Positions 20,994 through 32,119 are shown, numbered from the stretch's first letter. The stretch: 64,000 bases of DNA from Candidatus Promineofilum glycogenicum (GCA_016707605.1 JADJHJ010000003.1:248001-312000); one strand, 5' to 3'. Numbers and translations: made by a program. The notes: a model not told the origin generated them from the letters alone.

Positions 20994-21307
20994 GTAGTTT
21001 ACAGTTTTAAGCGTTCTATCATTTCGATGCGCCTGAACATTGTGAACGACAACGACGGGATTGCCCGGTAAGTAAGCCTATCACAGCCGGACCGCGCTTG
21101 CGCGGGCGTCCGGCTGTGTTTCGTTTTCAGTGGTCAGCCTGAGATAAGGGGGTGATGCGTCTGCCTGAAACGCCGTAAGGTTGCCCTTGTTGAGCAGCCA
21201 AGTTTGGAGAGAGAAGACGGCGGTTGAACCATACCCGGATGTGCTTGCTGGTAAATCCGGGACCAAGATTCGCCGCGTGACAACCGTTAGTGGAGGACAA
21301 ACCTAAC
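20994..21307 (+). promoter_or_regulatory. Long 5' leader of the ABC transporter operon with internal terminator
   Basis: Non-coding except for a possible 14-codon reading frame at 21027-21071 (MRLNIVNDNDGIAR) with no visible ribosome site. That frame ends 11 bases before an intrinsic terminator at 21082-21127. Downstream of it, 180 bases lead to GGAGG at 21292-21296 and the ATG at 21308. The layout of strong promoter, short RNA, terminator and then gene fits either attenuation control or an independent small RNA of about 125 nucleotides. I recognise no known riboswitch class. Confidence 0.6.
21082..21127 (+). terminator. Intrinsic terminator inside the leader
   Basis: CACAGCCGGAC (21082-21092) pairs with GTCCGGCTGTG (21108-21118); the loop contains a smaller CGCG/CGCG hairpin; it is followed by TTTCGTTTT. 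Confidence 0.85.
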
Positions 21308-23929
21308 ATGTCGAAGAAAAGCTGGGCGCTCGTCGCCCTGTTGGTATTGATTGGTAGCCTGATGCTCGTCGCCTGCACCGGGGGAACGGAGACCGTTGTC
21401 GAAGTCACCCGCGTCGTCACGGAGACGGAAGTTGTTGAGCAAGAACCCGAAGTCGTTGAAGTAACGCGCGTCGTCGAGACCGACCCCGAGGAAGTCGAGG
21501 TCACCCGCGTCGTCGAGGTCGAAGTTGACCCCAACGCCGAAGAAGAAGCCTCGCGCACCGGTGGCTGGCTCGATACGATCGTCATCGTCCAGGAGCCGGA
21601 CTCGAACTCGGCCGTGGCCCGTCTGGAAGCCGGTGACCTGCACATGTACGCCGACGACATCGCCGGCGAAGCGGCCATCCAGGCCATGGAGTCCGACGCC
21701 ATCCAGACCCGCACCCAGTACGGTCTCTTTGACGAACTGCTGTTCAACCTCGCCACGTGCCAGGACGAAGCTCAGTTCAACCCGTTCGTCAACCAGACGA
21801 TCCGCGTGGCGATGAACTACGCCATCGACCGCAACTACGTCGCTCAGGAACTCTACAACGGCATGGCCGTGCCCAAGTTCACGACGATTGCCGAAGCCAG
21901 CGCCGACCGCGCCCGCTTCGCCGCCGAGATCCGGGCCATCGAGGCGCAGAACGCCTATAACCTGGAAACGGCCCGCGAGATCATCACCGCCGAAATGGAA
22001 GCGATGGGCGCGACGCTCGAAAACGACGTCTGGACCTTCAACGGTGAGCCGATTGTCCTGCAGTTCCTCATCCGCTCCGAGGACACCCGTCTGGCCATCG
22101 GCGGCTACATCGCCACGCAACTGGAAGAGTTGGGCTTCACCGTCGAGCGCGTTGAGCGCACCTCGGGCGAACTCAGCCCCATCTGGAATGCCGGCGACCC
22201 GACCCTGTGCGAGTGGCACCTCTACACCGGCGCCTGGAGCCAGACGCAGATCGACCGCGGCTCGGAGTCAGCTTTCGAGCAGTACTACACCAACCGCGTT
22301 CTGCCCTGGCCGCTGTGGGCGCTCTACGCCCCGGTGCCCGAGCTGGACGAAGCCTCGCGGAAGATCTACAACAACGACTTTGCCTCCATCGAGGAGCGGA
22401 CCGAGTTGATCCGCACTGCGCTCACGCTGTCGGAGGAGTACGCCACCCGCAACTGGATCACCAGCCGCACAACCCTCGTGCCCTTCCGCAACGAAGTGTC
22501 GGTGACGACTGACCTGGCCGCCGGTGTCAGCGGTACGGCGCTGTGGTCCAAGACGATCCGCTTCGCCGACGAAGTCGGTGGTTCGATGAACATTGGCCTG
22601 CCCAGTGTCTTCACCGAGCCGTGGAACCCGATCGCCGGCTCCAACTGGGTCTTCGACCAGATGGTCCTGCGCGGCATCAGCGACCTGGGCATCTACACCG
22701 ACCCCAACACCGGTGTCGGCATTCTCGGCCGCGTCGAGCGGGCCGAGATGACGGTTCGCGAAGGCTACCCGATGAGCGTGCAGTCCGACTGGGTCACCCT
22801 GGCCTTCGAGCCCGAAGTCGTCGTGCCCGACGACGCCTGGGCCGGCTGGGACGCCACCAATCAGGTCTTCCTGACCGCCGCCGACGTCTTCACCGAGACG
22901 CAGACCGCTCTGGTGAAGTCGACCGTTTACTACCCGGCTGACCTGTTCAGCACGGTGACCTGGCACGATGGCAGCCCGATGAGCGTGGCTGACTTCATCA
23001 TACCCATGATCACCGCCTTCGACCTGGGCGACCCGGCCAGCGCGTACTACGACGAAGCGCTGGTTCCGGGCCGCGATTCGTTCGTGGCCTCCTTCAAGGC
23101 CGTGCGCATCGCCTCCACCGATCCGCTGGTCATCGAGACCTGGACCGACGTGGGCGCGCTGGATGCCGAGAACGCCGTGCAGTCCTGGTGGCCGGCGGCC
23201 GCCTATGACTTCTCCGACGCGGCCTGGCACAACATGGCCCTGATGCTGCGCGGCGAGGGCAACGGCGGCTTCGCCTTCACGGCCGACAAGGCCGCGGCCA
23301 ACGAGATCGAGCAGACCAACCTGATCGCCGGCCCGTCGCTGGACGTTCTGGCTGGTGAGCTGATCTCGGCCACGGAAGAGTCGTTCATCCCCTACGCGCC
23401 GACCCTGGGCGAGTACATCACCGCTGAAGACGCGGCGGCCCGCTACACCAACCTGGCCGAGTTCGCTCGCCGCTACGGCCACTACATGATCAGCACCGGC
23501 CCATACTTCCTCTCGGGTGTCTTCCCGGTCGAGGGGCAGGCCGTTCTGACCCATTACGCGGCCCATCCCGACCTGGCCAGCCGTTTCGCCGGCTTCGCCG
23601 CCCCGGCTTCGCCGGTGGTCGAGATTGACGGCCCGGCGCGCGTCACCATCGGTGAGGAAGCCGCCTTCGACGTCTTCGTCGACGTCTTCGATGGCCCCTA
23701 CCCGATGGACGACATCGAAGCCATCAACTACCTGGTGTTCGACGCCACGGGCGCGTTGGTGGCCCAGGGCGCGGCCGAAGGTGTGGAAGACGGTGTCTGG
23801 CAAGTGGTGCTCGGCTCCGACGTCACCGGCGCTCTGGCCGAAGGCTCCAACCGCCTGGACATCGTGGCCGTCTCCAAGCTGGTGGCCATCCCCACCCTGG
23901 CCAGCTACGAGTTCGTGACCGCTCCGTAG
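21308..23929 (+). CDS. Family-5 ABC substrate-binding lipoprotein with apparently permuted lobes
   Basis: 873 residues, longer than usual (550-650). Lipobox LVAC, lipidated C23, then a linker with three VEVTRVV repeats (residues 30-72). The domain order is unusual. Residues 86-290 match the second lobe of SBP_bac_5 proteins (GWLDTIVIVQEPD, LEAGDLHMYAD, RVAMNYAIDR at 166-175, EELGFTVERVE). Residues 428-735 match the first lobe (PSVFTEPWNPIAGSNWVFDQ, WHDGSPMSVADF at 552, STGPYFLSG at 729). About 110 beta-rich residues follow, resembling an Ig-like domain. It sits directly upstream of the permease genes and is presumably their binding protein. GGAGG lies 11 bases before the ATG. Confidence 0.85.
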   Translation: MSKKSWALVALLVLIGSLMLVACTGGTETVVEVTRVVTETEVVEQEPEVVEVTRVVETDPEEVEVTRVVEVEVDPNAEEEASRTGGWLDTIVIVQEPDSNSAVARLEAGDLHMYADDIAGEAAIQAMESDAIQTRTQYGLFDELLFNLATCQDEAQFNPFVNQTIRVAMNYAIDRNYVAQELYNGMAVPKFTTIAEASADRARFAAEIRAIEAQNAYNLETAREIITAEMEAMGATLENDVWTFNGEPIVLQFLIRSEDTRLAIGGYIATQLEELGFTVERVERTSGELSPIWNAGDPTLCEWHLYTGAWSQTQIDRGSESAFEQYYTNRVLPWPLWALYAPVPELDEASRKIYNNDFASIEERTELIRTALTLSEEYATRNWITSRTTLVPFRNEVSVTTDLAAGVSGTALWSKTIRFADEVGGSMNIGLPSVFTEPWNPIAGSNWVFDQMVLRGISDLGIYTDPNTGVGILGRVERAEMTVREGYPMSVQSDWVTLAFEPEVVVPDDAWAGWDATNQVFLTAADVFTETQTALVKSTVYYPADLFSTVTWHDGSPMSVADFIIPMITAFDLGDPASAYYDEALVPGRDSFVASFKAVRIASTDPLVIETWTDVGALDAENAVQSWWPAAAYDFSDAAWHNMALMLRGEGNGGFAFTADKAAANEIEQTNLIAGPSLDVLAGELISATEESFIPYAPTLGEYITAEDAAARYTNLAEFARRYGHYMISTGPYFLSGVFPVEGQAVLTHYAAHPDLASRFAGFAAPASPVVEIDGPARVTIGEEAAFDVFVDVFDGPYPMDDIEAINYLVFDATGALVAQGAAEGVEDGVWQVVLGSDVTGALAEGSNRLDIVAVSKLVAIPTLASYEFVTAP

Positions 23930-23947
23930 CTATCAGTGTCTTACCGG

Positions 23948-24029
23948 TAGCACAGTCATCCGGCTGTGCTAAAATCCATGATTAAGGCCTAAAGTAGGGG
24001 AGGTGACTTTCGAGTCACCTCCTCCTACT
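23948..24029 (+). terminator. Two hairpins between binding-protein and permease genes
   Basis: First hairpin TAGCACAG (23948-23955) / CTGTGCTA (23964-23971). Second hairpin AGTAGGGGAGGTGACT (23993-24008), loop TTCG, AGTCACCTCCTCCTACT (24013-24029). Neither has a long T run, so read-through is likely. This is the usual arrangement that lets binding protein be made in excess of the membrane components. Confidence 0.65.
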
Positions 24030-24073
24030 TGCTATCATGGGGTATTACGCGCGGAACGAAATGAGGTGAGACT

Positions 24074-25234
24074 GTGGCTACTGTCACTGGCGACTTCAAT
24101 ATCAACGCCGAGGTAGACGTCGAATCGATCGAGGCGACAGCCCGCAAGGCGCGGACGCAAAGCCTTGTTCGCCTGTTGCGCTATACGCTGCTGAAACTGG
24201 TAGCCCTGGTCGTTACCGTCGCCATCGGCGTCTATATCACAATCTTCGTCGCCAACATGGGCGGCGAGGTCGACAACATCCGCATGGCGACCATTCGCGA
24301 GAACGTCGCGCTGACCGCCACGGCCGACCCGGTCTTCAGGGCCATGGCCACCGAAGAACGCATCGCCTACATCAATGATCGCGTCGAGTTGGAGGCCAAG
24401 CGCTACGGTCTCGACCGTCCCTTCATCTTGCGCAGCTTCGAATACTTGCGCGATGCCATGACGCTCAACCTGGGCTATGCCCAGCAGTTGACCAGTGACA
24501 GCGGCTCGCGCATGGTCAGGAACATCATCCTGGAGCGGCTGCCATCCACTCTAGTGCTCTTTGGTACAGCCAATCTGCTCTTGTTTTTCATCGCTCTGTT
24601 CGCCGGGCTGAGTCTGTCGCGGCGCTACGGCAGTTTCGCCGACAAGGCGGTGCTGGCTATGGCGCCGACCTCGTCGGCCCCACCCTGGTTCTACGGCATC
24701 TTCCTCATCCTGATCTTCGCCGCGCTGCTGGGCGTGTTGCCCTTCGGCGGCATGGTCGGCGCGCCGCCGCCGGACAACCCGCTCGACTACGCCCTGAGCC
24801 TGTTGCAGCACATGATCCTGCCCGTCTCGGCCTGGCTGCTGTCGGCCATCTTCCTGACCACCTACAACTGGCGCACGTTCTTCCTGATCTACGCCAGCGA
24901 GGACTACGTCGAGATGGCCAAGGCCAAGGGCTTGCCGGACGGCATGATCGAGCGGCGCTACATCCTGCGGCCGACGCTGCCCAACATCATCACCAGCTTC
25001 GCCCTGACGCTCATCACCCTGTGGACCGGAGCCATCATCACCGAGACCGTCTTCAACTGGCCGGGCATCGGCCAGCTCTACGCGCGGGCCATCGGCGCGT
25101 TTGACACACCGGTCATTGTGGCCAACGTGGTCATCTACGCCTACCTGTTGGCTCTGACCGTCTTCCTGCTGGACTTCATCTATGCGCTGGTCGACCCGCG
25201 CGTGCGTGTTGGTGGGGGAGGGCCGAAACAATGA
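24074..25234 (+). CDS. ABC transporter permease, DppB/OppB type
   Basis: 386-residue inner-membrane permease. TM1 is at about residues 37-60 (LLKLVALVVTVAIGVYITIF), then a periplasmic stretch of about 100 residues, then five more TM segments. The cytoplasmic EAA loop is YVEMAKAKGLPDGMIERRYI, close to the family consensus with its conserved Gly. Starts at GTG 24074 behind GAGGTGAG. Its stop overlaps the next ATG (ATGA), so translation of the two permeases is coupled. It forms the channel with the next gene product. Confidence 0.92.
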   Translation: MATVTGDFNINAEVDVESIEATARKARTQSLVRLLRYTLLKLVALVVTVAIGVYITIFVANMGGEVDNIRMATIRENVALTATADPVFRAMATEERIAYINDRVELEAKRYGLDRPFILRSFEYLRDAMTLNLGYAQQLTSDSGSRMVRNIILERLPSTLVLFGTANLLLFFIALFAGLSLSRRYGSFADKAVLAMAPTSSAPPWFYGIFLILIFAALLGVLPFGGMVGAPPPDNPLDYALSLLQHMILPVSAWLLSAIFLTTYNWRTFFLIYASEDYVEMAKAKGLPDGMIERRYILRPTLPNIITSFALTLITLWTGAIITETVFNWPGIGQLYARAIGAFDTPVIVANVVIYAYLLALTVFLLDFIYALVDPRVRVGGGGPKQ

Positions 25235-26592
25235 AAACCTTGCTCGAACGCTTCCGCCAGTTGAGGAGCTATCCGACGGCCGTCATCGGCCTGATCATTA
25301 TCGCTTTGCTGGTCATCGTCTCCGTCGTGACGCCCTTCATCATGCCCTACAACGAGGCCATCCGCCTCTGGCGCGGCGGCGAAGATATCTGGGGGCGCTA
25401 CCCCCGCAACGCCGCCCCGGCCTGGCAGAACTGGTTCACCAGCACCGACGTGTCCAATACCATCATTCTCGACAGCGTCGAAGGGGACGGCAATGTGACC
25501 ATCTCCGACCTTTCGGCCGACACCCGCGAGGCTCGCTTCTCCTTCGAGTTCGATTTCCCCTATGACACCTTTCCGCCGGAGCTAACTGTCTTCGCCAACG
25601 CCCGCTACGACTCCAAAGAGCCTTTCGTCGAGATGATCTGGATTACGCCCGATGGCCGCGAGATCCGGGTCGGCGAGTTCGCCGTCAGTAGCAATACCTC
25701 CTTCCGTTTCAATCAGGACGACCGCTTGCAGCGCCGCCTGGAGCGCGAGACGGGCATCGACGGCGTGTCGGTGGTCCACGGCCTGTTCGATGACCCGGCC
25801 CAGGAAGGGCTGCAAGTCCTCCCCGGAACCTACCGGCTGGACTCTATCGGCCTGCTGTTCGAGCCGGAGTCGGAGCTTGACCTGGCCTTCGTCAGCTATG
25901 GCGAGGTGCACGGCGTCGCCGGCACCGACCATCAGCGGCGCGACCTGTCGGTAGCCCTGCTGTGGGGCACGCCGATCGCCATGGCTTTCGGCCTGCTGGC
26001 CGCCCTGGCCACGACGGTCATCACCATGGTCATCGCTGCCGTGGGCGTCTGGTACGGCGGCTGGCTCGACGCGGCCATCCAGCGCATCACCGAGGTGAAT
26101 TCGATCATTCCCCTCCTGCCCATCCTGATCATGGTCGGCACACTCTACTCGCGCAGTATCTGGATCATGCTGGGGCTGGTCATCCTGCTCAGCATCTTCG
26201 GCATCCAGATCAAGCAGTACCGGGCCATCTTCCTGCAAGTCAAGGAGTCGCCCTACATCGACGCCGCGCGCGCTTATGGCGCGGGCAATATGCGCATCGT
26301 CTTCCGCTACCTGGTGCCGCGCATCCTGCCCCTGGTCATTCCCGCCATCGTGACGCTGGTTCCCGGCTTCGTGTTCCTGGAGGCGTCGCTGGCGGTGCTG
26401 GGTCTGGGCGACCCCGTCCTGCCGACGTGGGGTAAGTTGATCAACGATGCCGCCACCCAGGGGGCGCTGTTCAACGGCTACTACTACTGGATTCTCCAGC
26501 CCTCGGTGTTGCTGATGATCGCCGGCCTGGGCTTTGCCATGGTGGGCTTCGCCCTGGACCGTGTTTTCAATCCTAGACTGCGCGAAGTGTAA
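25231..26592 (+). CDS. ABC transporter permease, DppC/OppC type, with a large external insert
   Basis: 453 residues, about 150 longer than typical DppC. TM1 (residues 17-38) is followed by some 195 residues of soluble, probably extracytoplasmic sequence (WRGGEDIWGRYPRNAAPAWQ through EVHGVAGTDHQRRD) before the five-TM core begins at ALLWGTPIAMAFG. The EAA loop ESPYIDAARAYGAGNMRIVF is intact. The insert replaces the short loop of standard DppC and could dock the binding protein. It is coupled to the upstream permease by an ATGA overlap. Confidence 0.9.
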   Translation: MKTLLERFRQLRSYPTAVIGLIIIALLVIVSVVTPFIMPYNEAIRLWRGGEDIWGRYPRNAAPAWQNWFTSTDVSNTIILDSVEGDGNVTISDLSADTREARFSFEFDFPYDTFPPELTVFANARYDSKEPFVEMIWITPDGREIRVGEFAVSSNTSFRFNQDDRLQRRLERETGIDGVSVVHGLFDDPAQEGLQVLPGTYRLDSIGLLFEPESELDLAFVSYGEVHGVAGTDHQRRDLSVALLWGTPIAMAFGLLAALATTVITMVIAAVGVWYGGWLDAAIQRITEVNSIIPLLPILIMVGTLYSRSIWIMLGLVILLSIFGIQIKQYRAIFLQVKESPYIDAARAYGAGNMRIVFRYLVPRILPLVIPAIVTLVPGFVFLEASLAVLGLGDPVLPTWGKLINDAATQGALFNGYYYWILQPSVLLMIAGLGFAMVGFALDRVFNPRLREV

Positions 26593-26595
26593 GCA

Positions 26596-27599
<1,004 letters not shown>

Positions 27600-27603
<4 letters not shown>

Positions 27604-28667
27604 ACAACGACAATGGTCACATGGAGATTTCGCATACCAACGGCCAGGCCCTCCTACAGATCAAGGACCTGCACGTCTGGTACGAACTAAAGCGGTTTGG
27701 CTTTGGCCATGCCGGCTACGTTCGCGCCGTGGACGGCATCACTTTCGACCTGGCGCAGGGCGAAGCCATCGCCTGCGTCGGTGAAAGCGGCTGCGGCAAG
27801 TCGAGCCTGATGAAGACCATCCTGGGGCTGAACATTCCTACGAAGGGTGACGTCGTCTTCGACGACACCTCGTTGTCGGCTACCAAGGGCGAAGAGTTGC
27901 GCCAGTACCGGTCCAAGATCGGCTACATCCAGCAGGACCCGTTCGGCGCGCTGCCACCCTTCATGACCATCGAGCGCATCCTGGAAGAGCCGCTGATGAT
28001 CAACGGCGTCACCGACAAGGAAGAGCGCCGGCGGCGCATCGCCAAGATTCTGGAAGAGGTCAAGCTGACGCCGATCAACGAGGTGCTGCCCAAGTACCCC
28101 CACATGCTCAGCGGCGGGCAGCAGCAGCGCGTGGTCATCGCCCGGGCGATGGTCATGAACCCGAAGCTGCTGGTGGCCGACGAGCCGGTGTCGATGCTCG
28201 ATGCCTCGGTGCGCGTCGAAATCCTGCGCCTGCTGCGCAAGTTGCAGGAGAGCCACAACCTGGCCGTCATCTACATCACCCACGACCTATCCACGGTGCG
28301 CTACTTCTCTGAGTTCATCTTCGTGATGTATGCCGGCGAGGTGATCGAGTTCGCGCGCATGGAAGACCTGTTGGACGATCCCAAACACCCTTACACCCAT
28401 GCCCTGCTCGATGCCTCGTCCGACCCGAACGCCGACAATGCGCTGGTCTATCGTGAGATACCCAAGGGTGAGCCGCCGAGTCTGGTCAACCCGCCGCCGG
28501 CCTGTCGCTTCCATCCGCGCTGCCCGCACTTCATGCCCGGGCTGTGCGACGTGAAGGACCCGCCCAACTTCGAGGTCAGCCCGCGCCACCTGGTCAATTG
28601 CTGGCTCTACGACCCGGAAGTACAGGCAACTAATCTGGAGAGCATTAGCGTCAACAATGCCGTTTAA
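27600..28667 (+). CDS. ABC transporter ATPase, DppF type (first pair)
   Basis: 355 residues. Walker A GESGCGKS, Q-loop IQQDPFGALPP, signature LSGGQQQR, Walker B LLVADEPVSMLD, H-loop YITHD. C-terminal extension with CRFHPRCPHFMPGLC and VNCWLY. Partner of the preceding ATPase. Its last 11 bases overlap the start of a small membrane-protein gene. Confidence 0.93.
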
Positions 28668-28884
28668 TCGCCTTATCGCTGTCGGTCTAGTCCTGGTTAT
28701 CATCGGCGCGGTTTTGCCGTTCCTGATCGTCTTGCGCTACTTGCCGTCAACGTTCACCTTGAACTTTCTGGCTTATGGCGCTTCGACAGTCGGCATCTTC
28801 CTGGCCGTCATCGGCGTGGCCATGCACGTGGGCGATGTGCGCAAGAAGTCGCGCGACGAATACGATGAGTACGACGACCGCTAA
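28657..28884 (+). CDS. Small two-TM membrane protein of unknown function
   Basis: 75 residues: two predicted TM helices (about 8-28, VGLVLVIIGAVLPFLIVL, and 37-60, FLAYGASTVGIFLAVIGVAM) and a charged tail RKKSRDEYDEYDDR. I recognise no family. It overlaps the upstream ATPase gene by 11 bases and precedes a second ATPase pair by 30 bases, so it is co-expressed with the transporter. Codon usage matches its neighbours, supporting that it is real. It may be a transporter accessory subunit (inference only). Confidence 0.72.
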   Translation: MPFNRLIAVGLVLVIIGAVLPFLIVLRYLPSTFTLNFLAYGASTVGIFLAVIGVAMHVGDVRKKSRDEYDEYDDR

Positions 28885-28914
28885 CGACGGCCGGCCAAGG
28901 GGAGCGACTCTATC

Positions 28915-29901
28915 GTGGACAACGGCAACAACGTCCTACTGGACATCAAAAACCTGCGTACCCAGTTCTTCACTGAGGGCGGGGTGGTCCATGCCGTGGA
29001 CGGCATCAACTTCAGCGTCCGCCGCGGCGAAGTCGTCGGCCTGGTGGGCGAGTCGGGCTGCGGCAAGAGCGTCACGTCGCTGTCGATCATGCGGCTCATC
29101 GCCCAACCCGGCCGCATTGTCGAAGGGCAGATCATCTTCGATAACGAAGACCTGGTGGCCTTGCCCGAGTCGCGCATGGTCAACATCCGCGGCAACCGCG
29201 TCTCGATGATCTTCCAGCAGCCGCAGAGCAGCCTGAACCCCGTCTTCCGCGTCGGCGATCAGTTGTCCGAGGTGCTGCAAATCCACCAGGACGTGGGCAA
29301 GGAAGTGGGCGAGCGGCGGGCCATCGAGTTGTTGACGATGGTCGGCGTGCCCGACCCTGAGTCGCGCATCAAGGCCTTCCCCCACGAGCTATCGGGTGGC
29401 ATGGCCCAGCGCGTCATGATCGCCATGGCCCTGGCCTGTGTGCCGGAACTGCTCATCGCCGACGAGCCGACGACCGCCCTCGACGTGACCATCCAGGCCC
29501 AAATCCTCGACCTGATGCGCAACCTGCGCACGAAGATGGACACGGCCATCATCCTCATCACCCACGATCTGGGCGTAGTGGCCGAGATGTGCGACTGGGT
29601 GAACGTCATGTACGCCGGGCGGATCGTGGAGCAGGCTCCGGTGGTCGAGTTGTTCAAGACGCCCAAACACCCCTACACGGTGGCCCTCATCGGCTCGACG
29701 CCCATCCTGGGCCACGCCGACAAGCCGCTGACGACCATCCCCGGCTCGGTGCCTAACCTGGTCGATCTGCCGACGGGTTGCAAGTTCTGGCCGCGCTGCA
29801 CAGCGCGCATCCAGCACAATCTGGAGATTTGCGACAAGGAAGAGCCGGCGCTCAAGACGATTGCCCCCAACCATACGGTGCGCTGCTGGCTGTATGAGTA
29901 G
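28915..29901 (+). CDS. ABC transporter ATPase, DppD type (second pair)
   Basis: 328 residues, GTG start at 28915 behind AAGGGGAGC. Walker A GESGCGKS, Q-loop FQQPQSSLNP, signature LSGGMAQR, Walker B LLIADEPTTALD, H-loop LITHD, and Cys-rich tail CKFWPRCTARIQHNLEIC with VRCWLY. This second DppD-like gene sits in the same gene string as the first pair. It may serve the same permeases under other conditions or another permease set encoded elsewhere. Confidence 0.92.
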   Translation: MDNGNNVLLDIKNLRTQFFTEGGVVHAVDGINFSVRRGEVVGLVGESGCGKSVTSLSIMRLIAQPGRIVEGQIIFDNEDLVALPESRMVNIRGNRVSMIFQQPQSSLNPVFRVGDQLSEVLQIHQDVGKEVGERRAIELLTMVGVPDPESRIKAFPHELSGGMAQRVMIAMALACVPELLIADEPTTALDVTIQAQILDLMRNLRTKMDTAIILITHDLGVVAEMCDWVNVMYAGRIVEQAPVVELFKTPKHPYTVALIGSTPILGHADKPLTTIPGSVPNLVDLPTGCKFWPRCTARIQHNLEICDKEEPALKTIAPNHTVRCWLYE

Positions 29902-29960
29902 GGGTTAACGGGACGCGCCGCGGCAACGCCCGCCGGCCGTCAACGATAGTGGAGAAGCGG

Positions 29961-31058
<1,098 letters not shown>

Positions 31059-31061
31059 GAA

Positions 31062-31133
31062 GAAACCGCAGATTACGCAGATCTCACAGATTTCTTTTCG
31101 TAATCTGTGAAATCTGCGTAATCTGCGGTTTCT
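31062..31133. repeat. GATTACA-type palindrome
   Basis: GAAACCGCAGATTACGCAGA and its complement form arms of about 31 bases (GATT at 9-base spacing) around TCTTTTCGT. It separates the convergent transporter operon and RimK-like gene and may terminate both. Confidence 0.88.
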
Positions 31134-31138
31134 TTATC

Positions 31139-32059
31139 TTATCTCTTCCGGCGGGCGTTGGTCTCCACGTACTCGACAATCGCCTCGGCCACGCCCACGC
31201 CGGTGGCCTTCTCGATCCCCTCCAGCCCCGGCGACGAGTTCACCTCCAGCAGCAGCGGCCCGCGCCGCGACAGCAGCAGGTCAACCCCGGCCACGGCCAG
31301 CCCGTGGGCGCGGGCGGCGGCCACGGCCAGCGCCGCCGTCGCCCGGTCGAGCGTGACGGGCACGGCCGTGCCCCCCTGGTGCAGGTTGGCGCGGAAGTCG
31401 CCGTCCGGCGCGCGCCGCTCCATGGCCGCCACCGGCCGGTTGCCGACGACGATGACCCGCAGATCGCGCCCGGCGGCCTCGGCCACGTACTCCTGGATGA
31501 CCGCTTGCTGGTTCAACTCCTCCGCCCGCTGCAACATGGCCGAGATGGTCGCCAGGTGGTGGGCCAACAGGACGCCCCGCCCCTGTGTGCCGCGAATGAG
31601 CTTGACCACCGCCGGCAGCCCGCCGACGGCATTGACCGCGGCGAAGAGCGCCTCCGGCCGAGCAACGACAGCCGTGCGCGGGATGGGCAGCCCGGCCTGA
31701 GCCATCACCTGCAAGCTGTGGAGCTTGTCGCGCGAGCGGGCGATGGCGTCGGCCGAGGCGGGGGTGAAGACGCCGGCGGCCTCGAACTGGCGCACGACGG
31801 CCAGGCCGTAGAACGTCACCGACGTGCCGATGCGCGGGATGACCGCGTCGAGCGGCGGCAGCGGCGTTGTGGCCGCCAGCCCCATGTCGCCGCCGATCAG
31901 CAGGTGGGTCGCGCCGGGCGGGGCGTCGGCCGCGCCCAAGTGGACGGCGACCGAGGTTGTGTCGATGATCTGGGCCTGATGGCCGCGCGCCCAGATGGCC
32001 TGGGCCAGCCGGCGCGTGCTGTAGAGCGTGGGATTGCGGGAGAGAATGCCGATGCGCAT
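31139..32059 (-). CDS. RimK-family ATP-grasp ligase
   Basis: 306 residues with the RimK/LysX fold: N-terminal pre-ATP-grasp domain (MRIGILSRNPTLYSTRRLA), ATP-grasp core with VVKLIRGTQGRGVLL, VIQEYVAEAAGRDLRVIVVG, and metal-binding EVNSSPGLEGIEKATG near the C-terminus. Family members attach glutamate or similar amino acids to a protein, peptide or coenzyme carboxylate by an acyl-phosphate intermediate. The substrate cannot be assigned here. It is monocistronic on the minus strand and divergent from the mannosyltransferase gene. Confidence 0.9.
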   Translation of the reverse strand: MRIGILSRNPTLYSTRRLAQAIWARGHQAQIIDTTSVAVHLGAADAPPGATHLLIGGDMGLAATTPLPPLDAVIPRIGTSVTFYGLAVVRQFEAAGVFTPASADAIARSRDKLHSLQVMAQAGLPIPRTAVVARPEALFAAVNAVGGLPAVVKLIRGTQGRGVLLAHHLATISAMLQRAEELNQQAVIQEYVAEAAGRDLRVIVVGNRPVAAMERRAPDGDFRANLHQGGTAVPVTLDRATAALAVAAARAHGLAVAGVDLLLSRRGPLLLEVNSSPGLEGIEKATGVGVAEAIVEYVETNARRKR

Positions 32060-32075
32060 GGGTGTATTCTACGTT

Positions 32076-32109
32076 AGAAACCGAGTTTCTCAGAAGAAAC
32101 TCGGTTTCT
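32076..32109. repeat. Perfect palindrome AGAAACCGAGTTTCT type
   Basis: AGAAACCGAGTTTCT, spacer CAGA, then AGAAACTCGGTTTCT. Each arm is itself partly palindromic (AGAAAC/GTTTCT). It lies between two divergent genes. Confidence 0.85.
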
Positions 32110-32119
32110 ACGGCCGCCT

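Noticed and set aside
20994..21307. Known riboswitch classes (TPP, cobalamin, glycine, c-di-GMP, SAM) in the transporter leader
   Set aside because: None of their conserved cores is recognisable by eye; only the terminator and short frame can be supported.
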